A stretch of DNA of 64,000 bases from Rubrimonas sp036788415 (GTDB lineage: Bacteria > Pseudomonadota > Alphaproteobacteria > Rhodobacterales > Rhodobacteraceae): the NCBI RefSeq assembly GCF_036788415.1, contig NZ_DAIQNN010000007.1, positions 19,580 to 83,579 of the forward strand. The letters run 5' to 3'. The position numbers were made by a program, and so were the translations under genes. Below, piece by piece: positions 35,414-44,080 of the stretch; within the stretch, counting starts at the first letter, position 1, and every line of letters starts with the position of its first letter. The notes under the pieces were generated by a model that did not search any database, was not told the DNA's origin, and saw only the letters and a list, made by a program, of their open reading frames with translations.

Positions 35414-36580
35414 TCAGATCGCGGTCCAGACGGCCCCGCCCTTCGCCGAGCGGACGCAGGCGGTGACGAAGCGCACGCCGCGCACGCCGTCCTCGATTCC
35501 GGGGAACGACACCTCCGGCGGGACCGGCGCGCCGGCGCGCCGGGCGCGAATGGCGGCGGCGGCTTCGGCGTAGATGTTGGCGAAGCCCTCCAGATAGCCC
35601 TCCGGATGGCCCGAGGGCGTGCGCGTCATCCGCGCGGCCTCCGGGCCCGCGCCATGCCCGCCGCGCGTGATCAGCCGCGGCGGCTCGCCGAGCGGGCTCC
35701 AGCGCAGATGGTTGGGCTGCTCCTGGCTCCATTCCAGCCCGCCCGCCTCGCCATAGACGCGCAGCCTGAGCGCGTTCTCGTTGCCCGGCGCGACCTGGCT
35801 CGCCCAGAGCATCCCCTTCGCGCCCCCCTCGAAGCGCAGCAGCACATGGGCGTTGTCGTCCACCCGCCGCCCCTCCACGAAGGCGTCGAGATCGGCGCAG
35901 AGGCGTTCGGCGCGCAAGCCGGTCGCGAACTCCGCAAGCTGGAAGGCGTGGGTGCCGATGTCGCCAGTGGCGCCCCCCGCCCCCGCCTGCGCGGGGTCGG
36001 TGCGCCACGCGGCCTGCTTCTGGCCGGTGTCCTCCAGCCGCGTGCTGAGCCAGTCCTGCGGGTACTCGACCTGGACGACGCGGATGCGCCCCAGCGCGCC
36101 GGATGCGACCATCGCGCGGGCCTGCCGGATCATCGGATAGCCGGAGTAGTTGTGCGTCAGCACGAACAGCGCATCGGAGGCCGCCGCCGCGCGGGCGAGC
36201 TTGTCGGCCTCCGGCAGGGTGGCGGTCAGCGGCTTGTCGCAGATGACGTGGACGCCGCGTTTCAGGAAGGCCCGGGCGATGGGGGCGTGCATGTGGTTGG
36301 GGGTGACGATGGCGACCGCTTCGACCCCGTCTTTCAGCCGCGCCTCGCGCTTGGCCATCTCCTCGAAGGCGCCGTAGACGCGGGACGGGTCGAGCCCGAG
36401 ATCGGCGCCGGAAAGGCGGGACGTTTCGGGATCGGCGGAGAATGCGCCGGCGACCAGCGTGAAATGCCCGTCGAGCCGCGCGGCGATCCGGTGAACGGCG
36501 CCGATGAAGGCGCCGCGCCCGCCGCCCACCATGCCGAAGCGGATCGGGGCGGCGACGGCGTCAGGGCTGGCGGCGACCAT
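35414..36580 (-). CDS. Gfo/Idh/MocA-family oxidoreductase
   Basis: A 388-residue NAD(P)-dependent sugar or inositol dehydrogenase-type protein. The N-terminal Rossmann motif is FGMVGGGRGAFIGAVHR. The conserved EKP-type motif appears as CDKPLTATLPEADKL, followed by the C-terminal beta-sheet domain with GDIGTHAFQLAEFATG, where the catalytic-region Asp and His are seen. Such enzymes oxidise sugars, inositols or sugar acids. It joins an epimerase and a xylulokinase nearby. The precise substrate cannot be told. Confidence 0.92.
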   Translation of the reverse strand: MVAASPDAVAAPIRFGMVGGGRGAFIGAVHRIAARLDGHFTLVAGAFSADPETSRLSGADLGLDPSRVYGAFEEMAKREARLKDGVEAVAIVTPNHMHAPIARAFLKRGVHVICDKPLTATLPEADKLARAAAASDALFVLTHNYSGYPMIRQARAMVASGALGRIRVVQVEYPQDWLSTRLEDTGQKQAAWRTDPAQAGAGGATGDIGTHAFQLAEFATGLRAERLCADLDAFVEGRRVDDNAHVLLRFEGGAKGMLWASQVAPGNENALRLRVYGEAGGLEWSQEQPNHLRWSPLGEPPRLITRGGHGAGPEAARMTRTPSGHPEGYLEGFANIYAEAAAAIRARRAGAPVPPEVSFPGIEDGVRGVRFVTACVRSAKGGAVWTAI

Positions 36581-36648
36581 GATCTGCTCCTTGATGCGGG
36601 GCGGCCCTGCGCCATGTCCCCCGCATCAACCAGTGGGGAGAGAGGGCG

Positions 36649-36834
36649 ATGAGCCTCTTGCTGACGGCGATTGCAGTGAAGAAGGCGCGCAAGGCGGCGT
36701 TTTTCGCCGGCGCGGCGGTGGGGATCGCGAAATTCGCGACGCTGACGGCGCTGCCGGTGGCGTTCGCCATCGGCGCGGGCGCCGCGTCGCGGCGGATGTG
36801 CGACGCGCGCAAGGCGCCGGTCGAAAGCGCCTGA
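36649..36834 (+). CDS. Tiny Ala-rich membrane protein (1)
   Basis: A 61-residue protein with two hydrophobic stretches (AAFFAGAAVGIAKFATLTAL and PVAFAIGAGAA) flanked by basic residues (VKKARK, SRRM). I do not recognise it. GGGGAGAGAGG lies upstream of the ATG as a strong ribosome-binding site, which supports a real gene. A second Ala-rich small protein follows 63 bp later; both show AVKKA near the start of the hydrophobic part and a final RRM, so they may be distant paralogues. Confidence 0.55.
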   Translation: MSLLLTAIAVKKARKAAFFAGAAVGIAKFATLTALPVAFAIGAGAASRRMCDARKAPVESA

Positions 36835-36897
36835 GCGCGGACTCGCGCCCGCCTTGCGCGCGCGCTAGACTTCCGCGCCTGAGCGACGGAGGATGCG

Positions 36898-37188
36898 ATG
36901 GGCGGAACGCAAGGCGAGCGCGGCGCGCTGAGGGCGCTCGCCGTGGACGCGGCCAAGGGCGCTGGCGTCGTCGCGGCGGGCGCTGCGGCGGATGCGGCGC
37001 GTCTGGCGGTGAAGAAAGCGGCGGTCGCCAAGGGATCGGCGCTCGCGGCCAAAGGCGGAGCGCTCGCTGCGGCGAAGGTCTCCGGGCTCGCCGCTGTCGC
37101 AGCAGCGCCTGCGATGGCTGCCGTGCTTCCCATCGCCGGCGCTGTCGCCGCCGGGTGGCTGGCGCGGCGAATGCTGCGCCGGCTCTGA
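36898..37188 (+). CDS. Tiny Ala-rich membrane protein (2)
   Basis: A 96-residue, strongly Ala/Gly/Val-rich protein. Residues 15-65 form repeating small-residue/Lys helices (AVKKAAVAKGSALAAKGGAL), and residues 68-90 form a membrane segment (AAPAMAAVLPIAGAVAAGW) ending LARRMLRRL. No known family is recognised. GACGGAGG precedes the ATG. It ends 1 bp before the convergent epimerase stop codon. Low-complexity composition in GC-rich DNA lowers confidence. Confidence 0.5.
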   Translation: MGGTQGERGALRALAVDAAKGAGVVAAGAAADAARLAVKKAAVAKGSALAAKGGALAAAKVSGLAAVAAAPAMAAVLPIAGAVAAGWLARRMLRRL

Positions 37189-37189
37189 C

Positions 37190-38248
37190 TCACCGGTCGA
37201 GCCCGAGGATGCGCCGGTTGGCGGCCTCATCGGCGCCCGCGCCCGCGAAATCGTCGAACGCCTTGTCGGTGACGCGGATGATGCAGTCGCGCACATAGGC
37301 CGCGCCCTCGCGCGCGCCGTCCTCGGGGTGCTTGAGGCAGCACTCCCACTCCACCACCGCCCAGCCGTCGAAATCGTTGGCGGCGAGCTTGGCGAAGATC
37401 GACCCGAAATCCACCTGCCCGTCGCCGACCGAGCGGAACCGCCCCGCGCGGTTCACCCACGACTGATAGCCGCCATAGACGCCCTGCCGCCCGTCCGGGT
37501 TCAGCTCGGCGTCCTTGACGTGGAACATGCGGATGCGGTCGCGGTAGATGTCGAGATTGGCGAGATAGTCGAGCCCCTGAAGCACGTAATGCGAGGGGTC
37601 GTAGAGCATGTTGGCGCGCGCATGCCCGCCGACGCGTTCTAGGAACATCTCGAAGCTCGCGCCGTCATGCAGGTCCTCGCCGGGGTGGATTTCGTAGCAC
37701 AGGTCCACGCCCATCGCGTCGGCGTGATCGAGGATCGGACGCCAGCGCGCGGCCAGCTCGTCGAAAGCCTGTTCGATGAGGCCGGCAGGGCGCTGCGGCC
37801 ACGGATAGACGAACGGCCAGGCGAGCGCGCCGGAGAAGGTGACATGCGCATTCAGGCCGAGATTGCGCGAGGCGGTCAGGGCGGCCTTGACCTGATCGAC
37901 GGCCCATGCCCGCCGCGCCTTAGGGTTGCCCCGCACTTCGGGCGCGGCGAAGCCGTCGAACATCTCGTCATAGGCCGGGTGGACGGCGACGAGCTGGCCT
38001 TGAAGATGGGTGGACAGCTCGGTGATCTCGACGCCGTTGGCGCGCGCCACGCCGGCGATTTCGTCGCAATAGTCTTTGGAGGTTGCGGCCTTCGCCAGAT
38101 CGAACAGCCGCGCGTCCCATGAGGGGACCTGCACGCCGAGATAGCCGCACTCGGCGGCCCATTTCGTGATGGCGTCCCACGAGTTGAAGGGCGCGGCGTC
38201 GCCCGCGAACTGGGCGAGGAACAGCCCCGGCCCCTTGATGGTCTTCAT
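37190..38248 (-). CDS. Sugar phosphate isomerase/epimerase (xylose isomerase-like TIM barrel)
   Basis: A 352-residue AP-endonuclease-2-type TIM barrel protein. It starts MKTIKGPGLFLAQF. Metal-binding Glu/His/Asp residues are suggested in LCYEIHPGEDLHDG, YDPSHYVLQGLDYL, FHVKDAEL and VVEWECC. These enzymes, IolE/IolH-like, isomerise or dehydrate sugars and inositols. A xylulokinase gene is divergent and a Gfo/Idh oxidoreductase is close by, so a sugar or polyol pathway is likely. I place the start at 38248, where the conserved sequence begins. Confidence 0.9.
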   Translation of the reverse strand: MKTIKGPGLFLAQFAGDAAPFNSWDAITKWAAECGYLGVQVPSWDARLFDLAKAATSKDYCDEIAGVARANGVEITELSTHLQGQLVAVHPAYDEMFDGFAAPEVRGNPKARRAWAVDQVKAALTASRNLGLNAHVTFSGALAWPFVYPWPQRPAGLIEQAFDELAARWRPILDHADAMGVDLCYEIHPGEDLHDGASFEMFLERVGGHARANMLYDPSHYVLQGLDYLANLDIYRDRIRMFHVKDAELNPDGRQGVYGGYQSWVNRAGRFRSVGDGQVDFGSIFAKLAANDFDGWAVVEWECCLKHPEDGAREGAAYVRDCIIRVTDKAFDDFAGAGADEAANRRILGLDR

Positions 38249-38332
38249 CGCGCGTCTCCCTCCCCGCCCGGTCTGCCGCCGGCCTGCGCGGGGAGAGTGG
38301 CCGAAGCGGCGCGCGCGGGTCAATCGCCTTGG

Positions 38333-38361
38333 TTGACAGATCGCGTCCCTGGGCATTGGCT
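38333..38361 (+). promoter_or_regulatory. Possible xylB promoter
   Basis: TTGACA at 38333-38338 is a perfect -35 box; at the 17-base spacing only a poor -10 (TTGGCT) is found. It is 28 bp upstream of the xylulokinase ATG, in the divergent gap with the epimerase. Confidence 0.35.
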
Positions 38362-38388
38362 TGCGCGCAAGCGGGCGAGGGGGCGGAG

Positions 38389-39858
38389 ATGGCTGGCGGA
38401 AGCTGGATCGGGATCGACATCGGCACCTCGGGCGTCAAGGCGGCGCTGATCGACGAGAGCGGAGCGGTGCGCACCGCGACCGATGCGCCCCTGTCCGTGT
38501 CGCGCCCGCGCCCCGGCTGGTCGGAGCAGGCGCCGGACGATTGGTGGACCGCCACGCTCGCCGCGATGGACGCGCTCGCCGCAGCCGAGCCCGCGCTGAT
38601 GCGCGGCGCGCGCGGGATCGGGCTGTCGGGCCAGATGCATGGGGCGACGCTGCTCGACGCCGCCGACCGCCCGCTGCGCCCCTGCATCCTGTGGAACGAC
38701 GCCCGCTCCGGCGCGGAATGCGCGGCGCTCGACGCCCGGGCGGATTTCCGCGGGATCGGCGGCAATCTGGTGATGGCGGGCTTCACCGCGCCCAAGCTCG
38801 AATGGGTCCGCGTCCACGAGCCGGAAATCTTCGCCCAGGTCGCGACCGTCCTCCTGCCCAAGGACTACGTCCGCCTGCTGCTGACCGGAGAGAGGCTCTC
38901 CGACATGTCCGACGCCGCCGGCACGCTGTGGATGGATGTCGGCGCGCGCGACTGGTCTGACGCGCTGCTGGAGGCGACCCATCTGAGCCGCGCGCAGATG
39001 CCGGGGCTGGTCGAGGGCTCGGCGCCGGCGGGGCGCCTTCGGCCAGACCTCGCCGCGCGATGGGGCATGGCGGCGGCCCCGGTCGTCGCGGGCGGCGGCG
39101 GCGACAATGCGGCCTCCGCCTGCGGGGTCGGCGCGGTGCGACCGGGCGAGGGGTTCCTGTCCATCGGCACCTCGGGCGTGCTGTTTCTCGTCACCGAGCG
39201 CTTCGCCCCGAACACCGACAGCGCGGTCCACGCCTTCTGCCACGCCATCCCGGACACATGGCACCAGATGGGGGTGATCCTGTCCGCCGCCGACAGCCTG
39301 TCCTGGCTCGGGCGGATCACGGGGCGCAAGCCCGCCGATCTTGCGGCCTCGGTCGATCCCGCCGCCGAGCCCGACGAGGACGTTCTTTTTCTGCCCTACC
39401 TCTCCGGCGAGCGCACGCCGCTCGCCGACCCGGACGCGCGCGGGGCTTTCATCGGTCTGTCGCAGGCGAGCGGGCCGGAGGCGCTGGCGCGCGCCGTGCT
39501 CGAAGGCGTCGCCTTCGCCTTCGCCGATTGCGCCGACGCGCTGAAGGCGGGCGGCGCCGGAGAGATCGGAACGCTCGCAGCAGTGGGCGGCGGCGCGCAC
39601 TCCGACACATGGCTCCAGATGACGGCGGACGCGACCGGGCTGACGCTCGCGCGCATCGCCGACAGCGGGCACGGAGCGGCGCTGGGCGCGGCGCGGCTGG
39701 GGTTCTGCGCCGCCGAAGGCGCCGATCCGCGCGAGGTGCGCCGTCCCGCGCCGGTCCTCGCCGAATTCGCGCCCGATCCGGCGCGCGCCGACGCCGTCGC
39801 CGCCCGGCGCGCCCGCTATCGCGCCGCCTGGCCCGCGCTGCGCGCCTTGCGCGGCTGA
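38389..39858 (+). CDS. xylB: Xylulokinase
   Basis: A 489-residue FGGY-family kinase. The N-terminal ATPase fold opens WIGIDIGTSGVKAALIDESG, with GLSGQMHGATLLD as the substrate-side signature. The C-terminal half has LPYLSGERTPLADPDARGAF and the adenosine site AVGGGAHSDTWLQMTADATG. The motif set fits xylulokinases, which phosphorylate D-xylulose to enter the pentose phosphate pathway; rpiA, another enzyme of that pathway, is at 50.2 kb. Other FGGY substrates cannot be excluded. It is divergent from the epimerase. Confidence 0.9.
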   Translation: MAGGSWIGIDIGTSGVKAALIDESGAVRTATDAPLSVSRPRPGWSEQAPDDWWTATLAAMDALAAAEPALMRGARGIGLSGQMHGATLLDAADRPLRPCILWNDARSGAECAALDARADFRGIGGNLVMAGFTAPKLEWVRVHEPEIFAQVATVLLPKDYVRLLLTGERLSDMSDAAGTLWMDVGARDWSDALLEATHLSRAQMPGLVEGSAPAGRLRPDLAARWGMAAAPVVAGGGGDNAASACGVGAVRPGEGFLSIGTSGVLFLVTERFAPNTDSAVHAFCHAIPDTWHQMGVILSAADSLSWLGRITGRKPADLAASVDPAAEPDEDVLFLPYLSGERTPLADPDARGAFIGLSQASGPEALARAVLEGVAFAFADCADALKAGGAGEIGTLAAVGGGAHSDTWLQMTADATGLTLARIADSGHGAALGAARLGFCAAEGADPREVRRPAPVLAEFAPDPARADAVAARRARYRAAWPALRALRG

Positions 39859-39933
39859 GGCGCTCCGGCCTCGCCTTGCTCCGCGCCCGCGCCTCGCCTA
39901 TGAGGCGGCGTCTTGCGCGCAGGAGGGCCGAGC

Positions 39934-41151
39934 ATGTCCCAGCCTAAACGAGTCGTTCTCGCCTATTCGGGCGGCCTCGACACCTCGATCATCCTGAAAT
40001 GGCTGCAAACCGAGCGCGGCTGCGAGGTGGTGACCTTCACCGCCGATCTCGGTCAGGGCGAGGAGCTCGAGCCCGCGCGCGCCAAGGCGGTGACGATGGG
40101 CGTCAAGCCCGAGCACATCTTCATCCGCGACGTGCGCGAGGAATTCGTGCGCGACTTCGTCTTCCCGATGTTCCGGGCGAACGCGCTCTATGAAGGCCAG
40201 TATCTGCTCGGCACTTCGATCGCCCGGCCGCTGATCGCCAAGCACCTCGTCGAGATCGCCCGCGCCACCGGGGCCGACGCCGTCGCACATGGCGCGACCG
40301 GCAAGGGCAACGATCAGGTCCGCTTCGAGCTGTCGGCCTACGCCCTTGAGCCGGATATCAAGATCATCGCGCCGTGGCGCGAGTGGGACCTCACCTCGCG
40401 CACCCGGCTGATCGAATGGGCCGAGGCGCATCAGGTGCCGATCCCGCGCGACAAGCGCGGCGAAGCGCCCTTCAGCGTCGACGCCAACCTCCTGCACACC
40501 TCCTCCGAAGGCAAGGTGCTGGAGGACCCCTCGCAGCCGGCGCCGGCCTATGTCTATCAGCGCACCACGGACCCCGAGGCGGCGCCCGACGCGCCGCAGA
40601 TCGTGGAGATCGGTTTCGAGAAGGGCGATCCGGTCAGCGTCGACGGCGAGGCGCTGTCGCCGGCGGCGCTGCTCGCCCGACTCAACGAGTTCGGCGGGCG
40701 TCACGGCGTGGGCCGGCTCGACCTCGTCGAGGGCCGCTATGTCGGCATGAAGTCGCGCGGCATCTACGAGACGCCGGGCGGCACGGTGCTGCTCGTCGCG
40801 CGGCGCGGCATGGAGAGCCTGACCATCGACCGCGGCGCAGCCCATCTCAAGGACGAGATGATGCCGCGCTACGCGGAGCTCATCTATAACGGCTACTGGT
40901 TCACCCCCGAGCGAGAGATGCTGCAGGCGCTGATCGACAAGAGCCAGGAATTCGTCACGGGAACGGTGACGGTGAAGCTCTACAAGGGGCAGGCGAGCGT
41001 GATCGCGCGGTCCTCGCCTCACAGCCTCTATTCCGAGCAGCATGTGACCTTCGAGGACGACGCGGGCGCCTACGACCAGAAGGACGCCGCCGGCTTCATC
41101 AAGATCAACGCGCTGCGGCTGCGCCTGCTCGCGATGCGCGCCCGCCGCTGA
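39934..41151 (+). CDS. argG: Argininosuccinate synthase
   Basis: A 405-residue ArgG, which joins citrulline and aspartate using ATP. The ATP PP-loop is VLAYSGGLDTSIILKWL, near the N-terminus. HGATGKGNDQVRFEL is the citrulline/aspartate-site signature, and SVDANLLHTSSEGKVLEDP follows in the synthetase domain. Length is normal. I choose the ATG at 39934, with AGGAGG upstream; the longer frame to 39913 lacks a site. It is a single gene convergent with the DUF2125 gene. Confidence 0.97.
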   Translation: MSQPKRVVLAYSGGLDTSIILKWLQTERGCEVVTFTADLGQGEELEPARAKAVTMGVKPEHIFIRDVREEFVRDFVFPMFRANALYEGQYLLGTSIARPLIAKHLVEIARATGADAVAHGATGKGNDQVRFELSAYALEPDIKIIAPWREWDLTSRTRLIEWAEAHQVPIPRDKRGEAPFSVDANLLHTSSEGKVLEDPSQPAPAYVYQRTTDPEAAPDAPQIVEIGFEKGDPVSVDGEALSPAALLARLNEFGGRHGVGRLDLVEGRYVGMKSRGIYETPGGTVLLVARRGMESLTIDRGAAHLKDEMMPRYAELIYNGYWFTPEREMLQALIDKSQEFVTGTVTVKLYKGQASVIARSSPHSLYSEQHVTFEDDAGAYDQKDAAGFIKINALRLRLLAMRARR

Positions 41152-41160
41152 GGCGCGCGC

Positions 41161-42165
41161 TCACTCTCGGCGCAGACGCGGCGCCCGGCCCACCGGAACC
41201 GGCCCGATCCGCGCCGCGCCGCCCGAGAAGCTGACCGGAACCTCCAGCGTCTCGCCGCCCCCCGACAGGGCGGCGACGAGCGACAGCCCGGCCTCGACGG
41301 CCTGCGCGAGCCCGCGCTCCATCGCCCCGCTCTGCGCCGCGGCCCGCAACATCGCGCGCCAGTTGGTCGCCTTCAGCGCGATCTCGCCCTCAGCGAAGCC
41401 CCGCGCGTCGGCGCGCAGCGACCCCTGCGCGCGCAATTCGAGATCGCCCCAGCGCGCCTCGGCCGCCTTGATCGACAGCGCGACGATCTGGGGCGGCGCG
41501 TCCTCCACGGCGAAGCGGTCGAGCGGACGGTCGAAGGCGGCGCGTGCGTCCAGCGTGACCAGCGACGCCGCTGCCGGGAGCCCGCCCGCCTTGCGCAGCG
41601 CTTCGGCGGGCGGGGCGACGTTCGCGGCGCTCAGGAAAATGTCGTAGCCGTTCGCAGGCCCCGCCGCGGGATCGGACGCCTGCACATGCAATTGCGCAGG
41701 TCCGCTCGTCAGCCGCCAATCCGCGCTCTCCACCGCTAGCGCCTGCGTCTCCGTCGAGAACCGCGCGAGCGGCAGCGCCGTCCCCGGCGCGAAACGCACC
41801 GAAGCGCGCAAGGCGTCGCTGCGCACGGTCGCGCGCGCGCCGGGGACCGCAACGACCTGCTCGGGCGGCAGGGCCAGAACGGCGCGGTCGGGCGCGTAGG
41901 ACAGGCTGAGGATGTCGAGAAACGGCGCCTCCCAGGCCCAGCCCGCCTCCGGGTCCGCCAGCGCCAGCCCCTCCACCCGCGCGTCGAGCCGGTTGGGGAA
42001 GCCGCCGACCGAGACCGCGCGCGCCTCCGCCTGCCAGCCCTCGGCGCGCCGCTCCGCCAGCCAGCCTTCGAGCCCCGCGCGCCGCGCCTCGGCGCCCACC
42101 CACCACCAGCCCGACCAGGCTGCGGCGAGGACCAGGACGACGCCGCCGAGCATCCGCCATTTCAT
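41161..42165 (-). CDS. DUF2125 family membrane-anchored protein
   Basis: A 334-residue protein with an N-terminal membrane anchor (residues 4-26, RMLGGVVLVLAAAWSGWWWV) and a long periplasmic beta-rich part. The opening WLAERRAEGWQAEARAVSVGGFPNRLDARVEG-type segment (split near residues 36-66) matches DUF2125, where GFPxRxD is the key motif. The family's role is unknown; location on the periplasmic side of the membrane is inferred. Codon use matches neighbours. Confidence 0.88.
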   Translation of the reverse strand: MKWRMLGGVVLVLAAAWSGWWWVGAEARRAGLEGWLAERRAEGWQAEARAVSVGGFPNRLDARVEGLALADPEAGWAWEAPFLDILSLSYAPDRAVLALPPEQVVAVPGARATVRSDALRASVRFAPGTALPLARFSTETQALAVESADWRLTSGPAQLHVQASDPAAGPANGYDIFLSAANVAPPAEALRKAGGLPAAASLVTLDARAAFDRPLDRFAVEDAPPQIVALSIKAAEARWGDLELRAQGSLRADARGFAEGEIALKATNWRAMLRAAAQSGAMERGLAQAVEAGLSLVAALSGGGETLEVPVSFSGGAARIGPVPVGRAPRLRRE

Positions 42166-42212
42166 CGCGATCTCCCTCGCGCGGCCCCTGCGCGCCCGCT
42201 ATATCGCCCCTC

Positions 42213-42758
42213 ATGCGCGATCCTCGCAACGGCTTCTGGGTGTTCGGCTACGGCTCGCTGATCTGGCGTCCGGGCTTCGAGGCCTTGCGCGCGGAGCGGG
42301 CGCGGCTGCCGGGATGGCGGCGCAGCTTCTGTCTGAAATCGATCCGCTATCGCGGCACGCCCGAAGCGCCCGGTCTCGTGCTCGGCCTCGACTCCGATCC
42401 CGATTGCGCCTGCGAGGGGGTCGCGTATCAGGTCGGAGCCGAGACGGCTGAGGCGACGCTGGCCTATCTCCGCGCGCGCGAACTGGTCACCTACGCCTAT
42501 CGCGAAGAGGTCGCGCCGGCGGCGCTCGTCTCGGGCGAGACGGTGGATGCGCTGATCTACGTCGTGGACCGCGCCCATCCTCAATACGCTGGCGCGCTGC
42601 CGCTCGCCGAGCAGGCGGCGATCATCGCGCGCAGCGTCGGACCGATGGGTCCGAATCGGGACTATCTTCGCGAGACCGCACGCAGCCTCGCCGAATGGGG
42701 CCTGAGCGACCCCGAGATCGCCCGGCTCGACGCGCTGGTGCATGCCCTAACCGGTTGA
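42213..42758 (+). CDS. Gamma-glutamylcyclotransferase (ChaC type)
   Basis: A 181-residue ChaC-like protein that, in the family, degrades glutathione to 5-oxoproline and Cys-Gly. It opens FWVFGYGSLIWRPGFEAL, containing the substrate-binding YGSLIW motif. The catalytic Glu is likely in AYLRARELVTYAYREEVAP. Length is normal. It is divergent from the DUF2125 gene by 47 bp. A glutathione reductase at 48.8-50.2 kb and gloB at 51 kb share the thiol theme, although they are not in one operon. Confidence 0.9.
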   Translation: MRDPRNGFWVFGYGSLIWRPGFEALRAERARLPGWRRSFCLKSIRYRGTPEAPGLVLGLDSDPDCACEGVAYQVGAETAEATLAYLRARELVTYAYREEVAPAALVSGETVDALIYVVDRAHPQYAGALPLAEQAAIIARSVGPMGPNRDYLRETARSLAEWGLSDPEIARLDALVHALTG

Positions 42759-42857
42759 GCCGCAAAGACCCCGCTTCCGAAATCTCGGCGCGAACAGGCG
42801 TTTGCGGGGCCGTGGCGCAAATTGGTTGCGCGACTGGACGAAATAAACTTGTGACAA

Positions 42858-42888
42858 TTGACCTGTTCGCTGGCGGAGTTCCCAAATA
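42858..42888 (+). promoter_or_regulatory. Possible promoter for DUF1489 gene
   Basis: TTGACC (42858-42863) is followed 19 bases later by CAAATA (42883-42888), in an A/T-enriched stretch containing TTGTGACAA (42850-42858). It lies 39 bp upstream of the start codon at 42927. Spacing is longer than optimal. Confidence 0.3.
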
Positions 42889-42926
42889 AAGCAGAGTGTC
42901 GCACTGGACCAAAGGAGGAGGGGCAG

Positions 42927-43400
42927 ATGCCGGAGGCCCGGCCACTTCACCTTCTGAAGCTCTGCGTCGGCGCCGAGGGCGTCGCGGACTTGGCCGCCTG
43001 GCAGGCGGACCGGGCTGCGGCGGCGCGCGCGGCGGGGCTCGACCCGGCGGCGCGTCACGTGACGCGGATGTGGCCGCGCCGCGCCGGAGAGCTTCTGGCG
43101 GGCGGGTCGCTTTACTGGGTGTTCCGCGGACTGGTGCTCGCGCGACAGCGCATCCTGGCGCTCGAAGCGGTCGAGAGCGGTGAAAGCGCGCCGCGCTGCG
43201 CCATCGTGCTGGCGCCGGACATCGTGCGCACGCAGGCGCAACCGCGCCGGCCCTTTCAGGGCTGGCGCTATCTGACGGAGGCCGACGCGCCGCGCGATCT
43301 GGCCGACGGTCCGGGGGCGCAGGACGCGCGCCTGCCGCCGCCGCTTGAGATCGCGCTGGCCGAGATCGGCGTGATCGAAAGGCGACGGCGATGCGGGTGA
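42927..43400 (+). CDS. DUF1489 family protein
   Basis: A 157-residue cytosolic protein. LHLLKLCVGAEGVADLAAWQ near the start, HVTRMWPRRAGELLAGGSLYW and RPFQGWRYLTEADAPRDL match the DUF1489 family of alphaproteobacteria, of unknown function. AAAGGAGGAGG lies ahead of the ATG at 42927, a very strong ribosome-binding site that decides the start. The last 10 bases overlap the following gene, so the two are coupled. Confidence 0.88.
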   Translation: MPEARPLHLLKLCVGAEGVADLAAWQADRAAAARAAGLDPAARHVTRMWPRRAGELLAGGSLYWVFRGLVLARQRILALEAVESGESAPRCAIVLAPDIVRTQAQPRRPFQGWRYLTEADAPRDLADGPGAQDARLPPPLEIALAEIGVIERRRRCG

Positions 43401-43987
43401 CCGACGAGATGCTCGACCTGCTGGAGCCGGTGCGCGACCTCTGCGTCGCGGACCTGCTGGCCGGCATGGGAGAGGCGCTGAACGACGGCGGCGAAGTGGA
43501 CGCCGAACCGGTGGATCGCGACGCGGACGGCCATATCCGCCGCGCGCCCCCCTTGAACCTGCCGCGGCGGCACGATTTCTCCGTGCGCGCGCATGGCGCG
43601 ACGATCCTGCGCCGCACCTCCGGGCGGGCGGCGCTGCGCTTCGCGCCGGTGACGACCGCCGTCGACGACCGCGCGGCCGCGCGGATCGCCCCTTTCGACT
43701 GGGCGGCGGCGGACATCCACCTCGTCTGGGACGGCCCCGGCGCGCCCGACTGGACGCCGCTGCGGCGCTGGTATCTCGAGTGGTTCCAGGCGCGCTTCGG
43801 CGAGGAGAGCCCGGACCTGCTCGGGGTCGTCCACGCCCTTCACGGGCCGCGCGCCGACGCCGCCGGCTGGCGCGTCACGGTCGATCTCGGCTCCTGTTCG
43901 GTGCGCGGCTTCGGGGCGATGCTCGCGGCGCTGGCGCGGGCGGGGTTCCGCGACATCCGGATCGGCGAGACCGAGGACGCGCTCTGA
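43391..43987 (+). CDS. Uncharacterised protein coupled to DUF1489
   Basis: I do not recognise this 198-residue cytosolic protein. It has no signal or membrane segment. Features are a helical N-terminus (EMLDLLEPVRDLCVADLLAG), Trp-rich stretches (PFDWAAADIHLVWDG, PLRRWYLEWFQARFG) and a final VTVDLGSCSVRGFGAMLAAL with an acidic end. The ATG is embedded in the DUF1489 gene with a GGCGACGGCGATG context, implying translational coupling. Codon use matches neighbours. Confidence 0.7.
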   Translation: MRVTDEMLDLLEPVRDLCVADLLAGMGEALNDGGEVDAEPVDRDADGHIRRAPPLNLPRRHDFSVRAHGATILRRTSGRAALRFAPVTTAVDDRAAARIAPFDWAAADIHLVWDGPGAPDWTPLRRWYLEWFQARFGEESPDLLGVVHALHGPRADAAGWRVTVDLGSCSVRGFGAMLAALARAGFRDIRIGETEDAL

Positions 43988-44080
43988 GCTCGAGCCGAGC
44001 GCGCGCGGGGTTGAGCCCGGGGGCGCGACGCGGGATATAGTCATGCCCGCTTCGCGCCTCTTTCGGCGCGCCGCCCTGCG

